This document shows, one piece after another, positions 17,255 to 26,277 of a stretch of DNA of 64,000 nt (its first letter is position 1; every line of letters starts with the position of its first letter). The position numbers and the translations under genes are program-made. The DNA lies in the NCBI GenBank assembly GCA_025808875.1, contig CP075528.1, positions 248,001 through 312,000 of the forward strand, written 5' to 3'. This DNA comes from Enhydrobacter sp. GTDB lineage: Bacteria > Pseudomonadota > Alphaproteobacteria > Reyranellales > Reyranellaceae. Below the pieces are notes generated by a model. It saw only the letters and a list, made by a program, of their open reading frames with translations, ran no database searches and had not been told where the DNA came from.

Positions 17255-18291
17255 AGCTCGGCATCTCGCTCAGCTTCCAGCGGCTCGACGAGCCGCCGGA
17301 CCAGGCCTATCGCGAAGGCCTGGAGCTCGCGGCCGAAGCGGGGAGGCTGGGTTTCGATTCGATCTGGGTCAGCGAGCATCACGGCGAAGCCGACAGCTAC
17401 TGCCCCTCGCCGGTCGTCGCCTGCGCGGCGATCGCCGCCGTGGCGCCCAACTGCCGCATCGGCCAAGCGGTGGCGCTGGCGCCGCTCTACGGCCATCCAT
17501 TGCGCTTGGCCGAGGACCTGTCGGTGGTCGACAACCTCTCGGGCGGGCGCATCGAGATCGGCCTGGGGCAGGGCTATCGCCCTGCCGAGTTCGACATGTT
17601 CGGCTGGAACTACAAGACGCGCACGCGCGCCTTCGAGGAGGCGCTCGACATCCTCGAGCTCGCCTGGCGCGACCAGCCGTTCGATTACGACGGCACGATC
17701 TACAGGGTGAAGGGTGGCACGCTCCGGCCGCCGCCGGTCACGCCCGGCCGCCTGCCGCTCTGGATCGGCGCCGCGCATCCCAAGGCCCGCGCCCGCGCCG
17801 TGCGCCGCCGTGCCGGCTTCCTGGTGGCGCCGCTCCTCGAGCTCGAGCCGATGGCCCGCCAGATACGGACCTTCGACGAGGAAGCCGAGCGCCAGGGCGC
17901 CGGCCGCCTGCCGCACGCCGCCATGCGCGAGATATTCGTCGGCGATTCGCCGGCCGACGCGATCCGCCGCCGCCAGCGCTTCATCGACCAGGTCTACCGA
18001 GTGCAGTACAAGCCCGAGCGCGTCGGGCTCACGTATTTCGACCGCGCGAGCGGCGAACGCAAGCCGCTGACGAGCGACAACCCCTACTTCATGTCCGAAG
18101 AGTTCATGCAGGAGCGCTGGTTCCTCGGCACGCCGCAAGACATCGCCGGGAAGATCGCCGAATGGCAGCCCCGGCTGAACCTCGACCACCTGATCTTCAC
18201 CCCGCGTCCGCCCGGCATGCCGCTCGGGCAGGCGGTCGGGGAGCTGGAGGCGATCGCCAAAGGTGTGGTGCGGGCGGCGAAGGCAGCCTGA
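17251..18291 (+). CDS. LLM-class flavin-dependent oxidoreductase, luciferase-alpha-like
   Basis: 346 aa, starting from GTG in a GTGA overlap. FDSIWVSEHHGEADSYCPSPVV matches the luciferase-alpha and alkanal-monooxygenase pattern more than the F420 subgroups, so FMNH2 is possible. GGRIEIGLGQGYRPAEFDMFGW and WIGAAHPKARARAVRR complete the barrel. Last of a three-gene plus-strand LLM unit. It ends 4 bp before the convergent hyuB, with no room for a separate terminator. Confidence 0.83.
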   Translation: MKLGISLSFQRLDEPPDQAYREGLELAAEAGRLGFDSIWVSEHHGEADSYCPSPVVACAAIAAVAPNCRIGQAVALAPLYGHPLRLAEDLSVVDNLSGGRIEIGLGQGYRPAEFDMFGWNYKTRTRAFEEALDILELAWRDQPFDYDGTIYRVKGGTLRPPPVTPGRLPLWIGAAHPKARARAVRRRAGFLVAPLLELEPMARQIRTFDEEAERQGAGRLPHAAMREIFVGDSPADAIRRRQRFIDQVYRVQYKPERVGLTYFDRASGERKPLTSDNPYFMSEEFMQERWFLGTPQDIAGKIAEWQPRLNLDHLIFTPRPPGMPLGQAVGELEAIAKGVVRAAKAA

Positions 18292-18295
18292 GCGG

Positions 18296-20032
18296 CTATT
18301 CCGCCGCCATCTGGCGCAGCTTCGCCGTCTCGGTCGGGTCCACCGTGCCGTCGTCGTTGACGGCGACGCCGTAGTCGCGGCGTGCCGCTTCGGCCGAGAT
18401 GAAACCCTGCTTCACGTCGTCGGCCACCGCCGCGACGGCGCGTTTGCGCGGGTTGCCGAGGCCGCCGCCACCCGGCATGGCGATGATGACGCGGTCGTTC
18501 CTGGGTACGGTCTGCTGTCCCTTGCCGCGCAGCTTCCTGCCGGAGGCGAGCGTCACTGCGCCGGCGGTACCCGCATGACCGCCCTCGCGGCCGCGCGGCG
18601 GATGGTCGATGCGGTCGTAGTAGGCACTCAGCGCGAAAGGCGCGCTGTCGAGCGTGCTCACCTCCATCACCTGGCCCAACCCGCCGCGGAACTCACCGGC
18701 GCCACCCGAGTCCTGGCGGTACTCCTTCTTCCAGATGACGATCGGCGAGATCGCCTCGTTGATCTCGGCCGGCACGTTGCGCACGCCTGACGGGAAGGCG
18801 GTGGCCGACAGCCCGTCCTGTCCGGGCCGCGCGCCGGTGCCGCCGGCGTGGAAGCTCATGACGTTGAAGGGAATGGCGCCGACCGTCTCGGCCGGATCGC
18901 CGTCGGTGCTGCCGGGACCGCCGAGTACGGTCAGGTTCCACAGGCATGACGTGCCTTCGGCGGGCACGCCGCCGCCGAGCGCCTGATGCAGGCAACCGAA
19001 CATCACGTCGGGCAGCATCTGGCCGGTAACATGGCGGGCGGCGACCGGCGCCGGCTTCTCGGCATGGAGGATGCAGCCCGGCGGCGCGGTGACGCGGATC
19101 ACTTCCAGTGAGCCCTCGTTGTTGGGCACCTTGGGCGCGACGATGCACTTCACGCCGAACGACGAGTAGGCCTCGGTGTAGCAGATCGGCACGTTGATGC
19201 CGTAGGCCGACACGCCCGAGGTGCCGGTGAAGTCGACGTCGATGCCGCTCTCGCCGATCTTCATGGTGGCGACGAGATCGATCGGCTTGTCGTAGCCGTC
19301 GACGCGCATCGAGAATTTGTATTCACCCGGTTTGATCTTTCGGATCGCTTCGAGCGAGGCCTGCTTTGATTTCTCCAGGATGTGCGAGCCCAGCCGGTCG
19401 AGGTCGTCGATGGCGAACTCGTCCATCATCTCGATCAGGCGACGACAACCGATCTCGTTGCAGGTTGCGAGGGAGTAAAGGTCGCCCACGACCTGCACCG
19501 GTTCGCGCACGTTGGCGGCAACGATCTCGGTCAGGGTCGCGTCGACCTTGCCGGCGTGGGCGAACTTCATCAGCGGGATGTAGAGACCCTCCTCGAACAC
19601 ATTGCGCGCGTCGGCACCCATGCCGCGGCCGCCGATATCGACGACGTGGCAGGTCGACGCGAACAGCGCCACCATCTTGCCGCGCCGGAAGGTCGGCGTG
19701 ACGAAGGTGAAGTCGTGCAGATGGCCGGTGCCCTTCCACGGGTCGTTGGTCAGGAAGACGTCGCCTTCCTTCATCGTGTGGGCCGGAAACTTGTCGAGGA
19801 AATGATAGACCGCGCGCGCCATCGAGTTGATGTGGCCTGGCGTGCCGGTGACGGCCTGGGCGAGCATGGCGCCGCGGAGGTCGAACACGCCCGCGGAGAG
19901 ATCGCCCGCTTCCCGTGTCGAGGTCGAGAAGCCGGTCCGGATGAGCGCGAGTGCCTGCTCCTCGACGACCGCGATCAGGCGGTCCCACATCAATTGCAGG
20001 CGAATCGGCGAGAGGGGATCGTTGAAACTCAT
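18296..20032 (-). CDS. hyuB: Hydantoinase/oxoprolinase B subunit family protein
   Basis: 578 aa, full length for HyuB. It opens SPIRLQLMWDRLIAVVEEQ and has SREAGDLSAGVFD, GTPGHINSM, FLTNDPWKGTGHLHD and the Gly-rich FRGGLGQ region typical of the family. With HyuA it would open a hydantoin or 5-oxoproline-like amide ring using ATP, or carboxylate acetone-like substrates in more distant relatives. The ATG overlaps the hyuA stop by 4 bp. Specificity cannot be assigned. Confidence 0.9.
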   Translation of the reverse strand: MSFNDPLSPIRLQLMWDRLIAVVEEQALALIRTGFSTSTREAGDLSAGVFDLRGAMLAQAVTGTPGHINSMARAVYHFLDKFPAHTMKEGDVFLTNDPWKGTGHLHDFTFVTPTFRRGKMVALFASTCHVVDIGGRGMGADARNVFEEGLYIPLMKFAHAGKVDATLTEIVAANVREPVQVVGDLYSLATCNEIGCRRLIEMMDEFAIDDLDRLGSHILEKSKQASLEAIRKIKPGEYKFSMRVDGYDKPIDLVATMKIGESGIDVDFTGTSGVSAYGINVPICYTEAYSSFGVKCIVAPKVPNNEGSLEVIRVTAPPGCILHAEKPAPVAARHVTGQMLPDVMFGCLHQALGGGVPAEGTSCLWNLTVLGGPGSTDGDPAETVGAIPFNVMSFHAGGTGARPGQDGLSATAFPSGVRNVPAEINEAISPIVIWKKEYRQDSGGAGEFRGGLGQVMEVSTLDSAPFALSAYYDRIDHPPRGREGGHAGTAGAVTLASGRKLRGKGQQTVPRNDRVIIAMPGGGGLGNPRKRAVAAVADDVKQGFISAEAARRDYGVAVNDDGTVDPTETAKLRQMAAE

Positions 20033-22107
20033 TGTCCCACCTTTTCGAGAAGAATGGCGCCGATCGGCGTGATGCGGGCGGCGAAGCTCGCCGGCACGAA
20101 GGTCGTGGTCTCGTCCTCGGCAATTACCGCGGGGCCCGGCATGAAGCTGCCGGCCGAGAGGTCGCTCCGATGGTAGATGGTGAAGTCGCGCATGTCCTGC
20201 TCGGCGGGGTCGTAGATCGGCCGCTTGCCCCTGGGCTTGGCCGGGACGTCCTTGGGTTGCGGCGGCGCGAGCGGCAGGGCGGCCTGCTCGGCGGCGAGCC
20301 GCAAGGTCCAGTTCATGACCTCGACATCGAGGCCCGGGATGGTGCGGCCGAAAGTGGCAGCGTAACTGTCCTCGAACAGTTTCACGAGCCGGTCGCGCGA
20401 CGCCGCGTCGAGTGCACCTGCCGGCAGGTCGACCGTGATCTCATGGCCCTGGCCGCGATAGCGCATGTCGGCGGTGCGCTTCTCGACCAGCTTGGCCTCC
20501 GGCGCGCCCGCCTTGACCACGGCTTCGGCCTCGGCGCGCATCTCGGCGAACAGCTTGTTGACGAAGCCGGGATCGAACTTATCGTCGAGCTGCACGTAGC
20601 GGCTGCGCACGACCTCGTAGGCGACCGGCGCCATCAGGAAGCCGACGGCCGAGCCGACGCCGGCGCCCGAGGGCACCATGATGCGGCGGATGCCGAGCTT
20701 CTCGGCGAGCCGCGCGGCATGGATGGGCGCGGCGCCGCCGAAGGCGATCATGGTGCGGTCCTGCAGCTCCTTGCCGCGCTCGACGGCATGGACGCGCGCG
20801 GCGTTGGCCATGTTCTCCTCGACGATTTCGCTGACGCCAAACGCCGCATCGAGGCGCTTCAGACCGAGCGGCACGCCGACCGCCTTGTCGACGGCGTCGC
20901 CGGCCTTGTCGGGGGAGAGTTTGATCGAGCCGCCGGCGAAGTAGCCGGGATCGATGCGGCCGAGCACGACGTCGGCGTCGGTGACCGTCGGCTCGGTGCC
21001 GCCGCGTCCGTAGCTCGCGGGACCGGGTTCGGCGCCGGCGCTCTCGGGGCCGACATTGATGCGGCTGAGCGAATCGACATGGGCGATCGAGCCGCCGCCC
21101 GCGCCGATCTCGACCATCTCGATCACCGGGATGCGCAGCGGCAAGCCACTACCTTTCAGGAAACGGTACTGGCGCGCCACCTCGAAGGTGCGCGAATGCT
21201 GAGGCTCACCGTCGTCGATCAGGCAGATCTTGGCCGTGGTGCCACCCATGTCGAAGCTCAGCACCTTGTCGATGCCGCATTGCCTGGCGAGCGATGCGGC
21301 CAGGATGGCGCCGCCCGCCGGTCCCGACTCGACGAGTCGAATCGGAAATCGCCGCGCCGTTTCCAGCGCCGCAAGGCCGCCGCCCGAGGTGATGAGGAAC
21401 AGCGGGCAGTCGAAGCCTTGCTTGTTGAGCGCCGCGTCGAGGCGACCGAGATAGCGGTCCATCACCGGCTGCACGTAGGCGTTGGCGACGGCGGTCGACC
21501 AGCGTTCGTACTCGCGGATCTCGGGCGAGACTTCGCTGGAGAGTGTGATCGACACGCCGGGCAGCAGCCCCTGCAGGATGTCGCGCGTGCGCCGTTCGTG
21601 CCTGCCGTCGAGATAGGCATGCATGTAGCCGATGGCGATGGCCTCGATACCTTCGGCCTTCAGCTTGGGCGCCAGCACGCGCACCGCAGCCTCGTCGAGC
21701 GGGATCAGCACGTTGCCGCGGCCGTCGAGCCGCTCGGGGATGCCGAAGCGCAGGTTGCGCGGCACCAGCGGCGAGGGCTTGACCATGAAGATGTCGTACT
21801 GCTCGAAGCGGTGCTCGAAGGCCATCTCGATCGAATCGCGGAAGCCTTCGGTGACGATCAGCGCGGTCTTCGCCCCCTTGCGCTCGATGATGGCGTTGGT
21901 GGCGAGCGTGGTGCCGTGAATGATCAGGCCGATATCGGCCGGCTTCGCTTTCGACAGCTTCAGGATATCGCCGATGCCCGTCAGCACGCCCTCCTCGGGC
22001 GCGCGCGGCGTGGTGAGCACCTTCACGCTCTCGCGCTTGCCGTTCCATTCCAGGCAAAGATCGGTGAAGGTTCCGCCGATATCGACCGCCAGACGTCCTT
22101 TTTCCAT
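20029..22107 (-). CDS. hyuA: Hydantoinase/oxoprolinase A subunit family protein
   Basis: 692 aa, an actin-like ATPase subunit. RLAVDIGGTFTDL at the N-terminus is the phosphate loop, IHGTTLATNAIIERKGAKTALI the next conserved block, and DMGGTTAKICLI near residue 290 the second nucleotide motif. The start at 22107 has GAGGGAC before it; upstream in-frame codons are not family-like. It is 85 bp downstream of cofGH on the same strand, so it is probably the tail of cofD-cofC-cofGH-hyuA-hyuB. Confidence 0.9.
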   Translation of the reverse strand: MEKGRLAVDIGGTFTDLCLEWNGKRESVKVLTTPRAPEEGVLTGIGDILKLSKAKPADIGLIIHGTTLATNAIIERKGAKTALIVTEGFRDSIEMAFEHRFEQYDIFMVKPSPLVPRNLRFGIPERLDGRGNVLIPLDEAAVRVLAPKLKAEGIEAIAIGYMHAYLDGRHERRTRDILQGLLPGVSITLSSEVSPEIREYERWSTAVANAYVQPVMDRYLGRLDAALNKQGFDCPLFLITSGGGLAALETARRFPIRLVESGPAGGAILAASLARQCGIDKVLSFDMGGTTAKICLIDDGEPQHSRTFEVARQYRFLKGSGLPLRIPVIEMVEIGAGGGSIAHVDSLSRINVGPESAGAEPGPASYGRGGTEPTVTDADVVLGRIDPGYFAGGSIKLSPDKAGDAVDKAVGVPLGLKRLDAAFGVSEIVEENMANAARVHAVERGKELQDRTMIAFGGAAPIHAARLAEKLGIRRIMVPSGAGVGSAVGFLMAPVAYEVVRSRYVQLDDKFDPGFVNKLFAEMRAEAEAVVKAGAPEAKLVEKRTADMRYRGQGHEITVDLPAGALDAASRDRLVKLFEDSYAATFGRTIPGLDVEVMNWTLRLAAEQAALPLAPPQPKDVPAKPRGKRPIYDPAEQDMRDFTIYHRSDLSAGSFMPGPAVIAEDETTTFVPASFAARITPIGAILLEKVGQ

Positions 22108-22192
22108 GTCCCTCGTGCCGCCGTCCATTGGATGTTGCCGTTGAGATGATCCCGGCCGTAGCAAGGACCGTTCCGTAGCCCGCCGCCGTTGT

Positions 22193-24625
22193 TCAGGCCG
22201 CCCCGACCCGGATGGTAGAGCGCGGTCGCGGCAGGTTGCGGCGCTTGTCGTTCTCGGTCATCGGGCCGGTCCAGCGCGTCGCGACCTCGAGCTTGATCGG
22301 TGCCAGTGGCTCGGCGGCATGGGCCGCGGCGGCGCGTTCGGCGCCGGCATCGCCGTAGGTCGTCGTGCGGATGCGCGGAGTGCGGCCGAGGCTCGCGATC
22401 AACCTGTCCATCGCGTCGGGCGGCAGCTCCTCGCCATGCTCGGCGCCGGCGGCGCGGGTGATCGACTCGTTCATCAGGGTGCCGCCGAGATCGTTGGCAC
22501 CCGCCTGCAGGCACTGGCGCGCGCCGTCGACGCCCATCTTCACCCACGAGGTCTGGATGTTGGGGATGTGCGGATGCAGCGCCAGCCGGCCGATCGAGTG
22601 CATCAGCACGGCTTCGCGGAAGGTCGGGCCCAGCCGCGCCTGGCCCTTGAGCGCGATCGGCGCCTCCGCGGCGACGAAGGGCAGCGGCACCAGCTCGGTG
22701 AAGCCACCGGTCTCCTTCTGCAGCTCTCGCAAACGCAGCAGATGGCGCGCCCAATGAATCGGCCGGTCGACATGGCCGAACATGATGGTCGCCGTCGAGC
22801 GCAGCCCGACGCCGTGGGCGGCGCGCATGATGTCGAGCCACTGGTCGGTCGAGACCTTGTCGGGGCAAAGCACGTCGCGCACCTCGTCGTCGAGGATCTC
22901 CGCGGCGGTACCGGGCAGGCTGCCCAGGCCGGCATCGCGCAGCATCGCCAGGAAATCCGGGATCGAGCGGTTGAGCGTCGTGGCGCCGTGCCAGACTTCG
23001 AGCGGCGAGAAGGCATGGACATGCATGCCCGGCACGCGCGCGCGCACGGCGCGGCAGACATCGAGATAGTGTTGCCCGGTGTAGTCGGGATGGATGCCGC
23101 CCTGCATGCAGACTTCGGTGGCGCCGCGATCCCATGCCTCGGCCGCGCGCCGCGCGATCTCGTCGATGCCGAGGTCGTAGGGCGTGCCGCGCAGGTTGGC
23201 GGCAAGCTTGCCCTTGGAGAAGGCACAGAAGCCGCAGCGGAAGTAGCAGATATTGGTGTAGTTGATGTTGCGCACGACGGCATAGGAGATCGCGTCGCCC
23301 ACCACGTCGCGGCGCAGCTCGTCGGCAACGCGCGCCACTGCGGCAAAGTCACCATCCCGCGCCGCGAACAACCGCTCAATGTCATCTTCACAGAGGTCAT
23401 CGCCGCGCGCCGCGCGATCGAGGATCGGTGTCAGACTGGCGCTTGGCTGGACGGATGGTCGCGTCAGTATCGCCACGTCGTCCTTGGGCAATGCCATTAC
23501 CAGACCGGGACGCCAATCGTTGTCGCGACGCAGGCCGCTCGCCTCGCTCATGGCGATCACGCGCGGCCGCAAGGCGGCGTCGATCCAATTCCTGGCCTCG
23601 TGCACGTAGCGCGGATAGACGGCAAGGCGCTCGGTCAGCGCCTTGCCATGCTTGGCGCTCTCGGCGGCCAGAGCTTCGATCTGCGGCCACGGCCGCTCGG
23701 GGTTCACGTGATCCGGAGTGACCGGCGAGACGCCGCCCCAGTCGTCGATGCCGGCCTCGATCAGTCGGCCATAGCCCGGCTCCTGCAGGTTGGGCGGCGC
23801 CTGCACCGACAGCGTGTCGCCGAAGATCAGTCGCGCCACCGCGACCGTCCATAGCAGCTCCTCGAACGACGGTTCGGGTGCGTTGGCCATGCGCGTGTCG
23901 GGCTTGGCGCGGAAATTCTGGATGATGACTTCCTGCAGGTGGCCATGGGAGCGATGCAGCTCCCTGAGCGCCAGCAGCGCCTCGATGCGCTCGGCCCGTG
24001 TCTCGCCGATGCCGATCAGGATGCCCGACGTGAACGGTACCTTCGCTTTGCCGGCCGCCTCGATCGTGGCGAGCCTGAGCGCCGGAACCTTGTCGGGCGC
24101 GCCGAAATGTGGGCCGCCGCGCTCGCCAAGCCGCTCCGCCGCCGTCTCGAGCATGATGCCCATCGACACCGACACGGTGCGCAACCTCGGGAGATCGGCC
24201 GCGGTCATCAGGCCGGGATTGAGATGCGGCAGCAGGCCGGTCTCGTCGAACACCAGCTTGGACATCGCCGCCAGGTAGTCGAGGGTCGTCGCATGGCCCA
24301 TCGCCGACAATTCTTCGGCCGCCGGCTTCCACTTCAGCTCGGGCTTGTCGCCGAGCGTGAATAGCGCTTCGGCGCAGCCGGCATCGCGGCCGGCGCGGGC
24401 GATTTCCAGCGCTTGTTCTGGTGAAAGGTAAGCGGCCTCCCCACGCCTGGGAGGATGCACGAAGGTGCAATAGCCGCAATTGTCGCGACAGAGGTGGGTC
24501 AGGGGGATGAACACCTTCTTGGAGAAGGTGATGCGATCGCCGAAGGCGGTATCGCGGATCCCCGCCGCCTCGCGCATCAGCGTCTCGAGATCGAGCGACA
24601 GCAGGCGATCGATGTCATGCGACAT
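22193..24625 (-). CDS. fbiC: Fo synthase, fused CofG-CofH (FbiC type)
   Basis: Bifunctional radical-SAM enzyme making 7,8-didemethyl-8-hydroxy-5-deazariboflavin (Fo) from tyrosine and a ribitylaminouracil. At 810 aa it matches fused FbiC rather than the separate archaeal subunits. The CofG half has cluster cysteines C46, C50, C53 (CRDNCGYC). The CofH half has C460, C464, C467 (CYFRCGFC). The order is CofG first. The start overlaps the cofC stop by 11 bp. Confidence 0.95.
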   Translation of the reverse strand: MSHDIDRLLSLDLETLMREAAGIRDTAFGDRITFSKKVFIPLTHLCRDNCGYCTFVHPPRRGEAAYLSPEQALEIARAGRDAGCAEALFTLGDKPELKWKPAAEELSAMGHATTLDYLAAMSKLVFDETGLLPHLNPGLMTAADLPRLRTVSVSMGIMLETAAERLGERGGPHFGAPDKVPALRLATIEAAGKAKVPFTSGILIGIGETRAERIEALLALRELHRSHGHLQEVIIQNFRAKPDTRMANAPEPSFEELLWTVAVARLIFGDTLSVQAPPNLQEPGYGRLIEAGIDDWGGVSPVTPDHVNPERPWPQIEALAAESAKHGKALTERLAVYPRYVHEARNWIDAALRPRVIAMSEASGLRRDNDWRPGLVMALPKDDVAILTRPSVQPSASLTPILDRAARGDDLCEDDIERLFAARDGDFAAVARVADELRRDVVGDAISYAVVRNINYTNICYFRCGFCAFSKGKLAANLRGTPYDLGIDEIARRAAEAWDRGATEVCMQGGIHPDYTGQHYLDVCRAVRARVPGMHVHAFSPLEVWHGATTLNRSIPDFLAMLRDAGLGSLPGTAAEILDDEVRDVLCPDKVSTDQWLDIMRAAHGVGLRSTATIMFGHVDRPIHWARHLLRLRELQKETGGFTELVPLPFVAAEAPIALKGQARLGPTFREAVLMHSIGRLALHPHIPNIQTSWVKMGVDGARQCLQAGANDLGGTLMNESITRAAGAEHGEELPPDAMDRLIASLGRTPRIRTTTYGDAGAERAAAAHAAEPLAPIKLEVATRWTGPMTENDKRRNLPRPRSTIRVGAA

Positions 24626-25184
24626 GGCGAAAAACTCGGTACGCGGGGTGATCGGAAACGAGGGCGGTCAGATCGGCCGGCGTGTCGATGTCCCGGGCGA
24701 GGCCGGGGCGGCGGACGACGATCGGCTCGATGCCGATGGCGCGGGCTCGTTCGGCGTGACGCGCCGCGCTCGGCGCATGCGTCGCGAAGGCGAAGTCGAG
24801 CACGGTCGGCGGCCGCAACAACAGGGCGTTGGTGCCGCCGTCCTTGGCCTCGGCGATGACGACGGCGCTGTCGCTGCCCGCCTCGATCAGGGCCGCGATG
24901 TCGGCACGGTCGACATAGGGGAGATCGGCCATCAACAACAGGAGTTGGGTCGCTCCCTCGTCCCGAACAAGTCGCGCGGCGGCGGAAACGTCGCGGTTCA
25001 GGTCGCCGGCGCCGGTGTCGCCACTGGCCACGCGTACCTTGTCGATCCCGGCCTCCTGCAAGGTCGTCAGCACATGGTCGAGCATCTGGCGGGCGAGCGC
25101 GCGCCGTCCCGCCGCGTCGAGCACACCGGCGAGGCGACTCTTCGCGAGATCTGCGGATTTCATCGGAACGACGGCTGCGAGCAT
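24615..25184 (-). CDS. cofC: Phospholactate / phosphoenolpyruvate guanylyltransferase
   Basis: Activates the three-carbon acid of the F420 side chain with GTP. 189 aa. VVPMKSADLAKSRLAGVL is the nucleotide-binding start. LLLLMADLPYVDRADI holds the metal Asp, and DGGTNALLLRPP and DIDTPADL are conserved. Which acid is used (phospholactate, PEP or 3-phosphoglycerate) differs between lineages and cannot be decided here. Start set at the ATG just before AAVVPMK (25184); a longer frame to 25265 overlaps cofD and lacks similarity. Confidence 0.9.
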   Translation of the reverse strand: MLAAVVPMKSADLAKSRLAGVLDAAGRRALARQMLDHVLTTLQEAGIDKVRVASGDTGAGDLNRDVSAAARLVRDEGATQLLLLMADLPYVDRADIAALIEAGSDSAVVIAEAKDGGTNALLLRPPTVLDFAFATHAPSAARHAERARAIGIEPIVVRRPGLARDIDTPADLTALVSDHPAYRVFRHVA

Positions 25185-25191
25185 TCCGGCG

Positions 25192-26172
25192 TCAGTTTTG
25201 CCCGGACGCGGCAAGCTCGTCCACGAAATCGAGGGTCGCCGCTGCCAGCCGCCGTTTGTCGGCATCGTCTCGCATCATGGTATCGGTCACGCGTACTTTC
25301 AGTCCCAGGGTTTCGATAGACGGCGCAAGATTCGAATCCATCGCATCCAGCACGAATCCGTCGATCAGCCCAGTATAATAGCGCGCCACGCCCACTGCCG
25401 ACACGTCGTGGCCGAGTTCGGCCAGCATCTTGGCGGCCGGGCCCTTGACCGCCTGGCCGCCGACGATGGGAGTCACCGCGACACGCGGAACGCCAGCCCC
25501 GGCGAGGGCGTCCCGGACGCCCGGCAGGGCGAGGATCGGCCCCACACTGACAAAGGGATTGGAAGGACAAATCACCACGCCGTGCAGATTTGCGAGGTCG
25601 CTCAGGATCGGATGTGGAGCGGCCGTCCCGACGCCGGCGAAACGAACGGACTTGACGACGGGCTCGCAGCGCAGCCGCACGAACCAATCCTGAAAGGCAA
25701 GCTCACCGCGATTGGTCTCGACCATAGTGCGCACCGGATCGTCTGACATCGGCAGCAAGGTTGGTCGTACGCCGAGCCGTCGAGCGAGATCATGTGTGAC
25801 CATGGAAAGCGGTTCCCCCGCCCGCAGCCGCCGGCTGCGCTCGATGTGCACGGCTAGATCCTTGTCTCCCAACCTGAACCAAGTCTCGCCGCCGAGCGCG
25901 CCAATTGCCTCCATGACCGCCCAACTCTCGTCACGCCGACCCCACCCCGTGTCGGGATTGGCCACGCCGCCGAGGGTATACATCACGGTGTCGAGATCGG
26001 GGCAGATCGCGAGGCCCAAATGCTCGAAATCGTCGGCGGTGTTGACGACGACCGTGAGCCGTTCGGCTGGCAGGATGCTGGCCAACCCCAGGGCGAGCTT
26101 CGCGCCACCCACGCCGCCAGCCAGCGCGAGAAGTCTCGTGCCGTCACCGCTCATGACGACAACGCTCGGCAT
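25192..26172 (-). CDS. cofD: Fo side-chain transferase (CofD/FbiA)
   Basis: Transfers the guanylyl-activated acid to Fo, giving F420-0 or dehydro-F420-0. 326 aa. ALAGGVGGAKLALGL begins near residue 16, VVNTADDFEHLGLAICPDLDTVMYTL follows, and DDPVRTMVET and CPSNPFVSVGPILALPG are the remaining fingerprints. First gene of the cof operon; 7 bp separate it from cofC. An ATG six codons downstream is an alternative start, and neither has a clear ribosome site. Confidence 0.93.
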   Translation of the reverse strand: MPSVVVMSGDGTRLLALAGGVGGAKLALGLASILPAERLTVVVNTADDFEHLGLAICPDLDTVMYTLGGVANPDTGWGRRDESWAVMEAIGALGGETWFRLGDKDLAVHIERSRRLRAGEPLSMVTHDLARRLGVRPTLLPMSDDPVRTMVETNRGELAFQDWFVRLRCEPVVKSVRFAGVGTAAPHPILSDLANLHGVVICPSNPFVSVGPILALPGVRDALAGAGVPRVAVTPIVGGQAVKGPAAKMLAELGHDVSAVGVARYYTGLIDGFVLDAMDSNLAPSIETLGLKVRVTDTMMRDDADKRRLAAATLDFVDELAASGQN

Positions 26173-26277
26173 CGCTCATGCGCCCATTCTACCCGCGGTA
26201 CCCCTCGACACCTAGTCGGGTCGATGGATCCGAAGCGGCGCCGATAGCACCTGCACCGGATGCCCGCTCGATCAGGC

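Noticed and set aside
20032..22149. 705-codon plus-strand frame opposite hyuA
   Set aside because: Antisense shadow; hyuA has clear actin-like ATPase motifs and a ribosome site.
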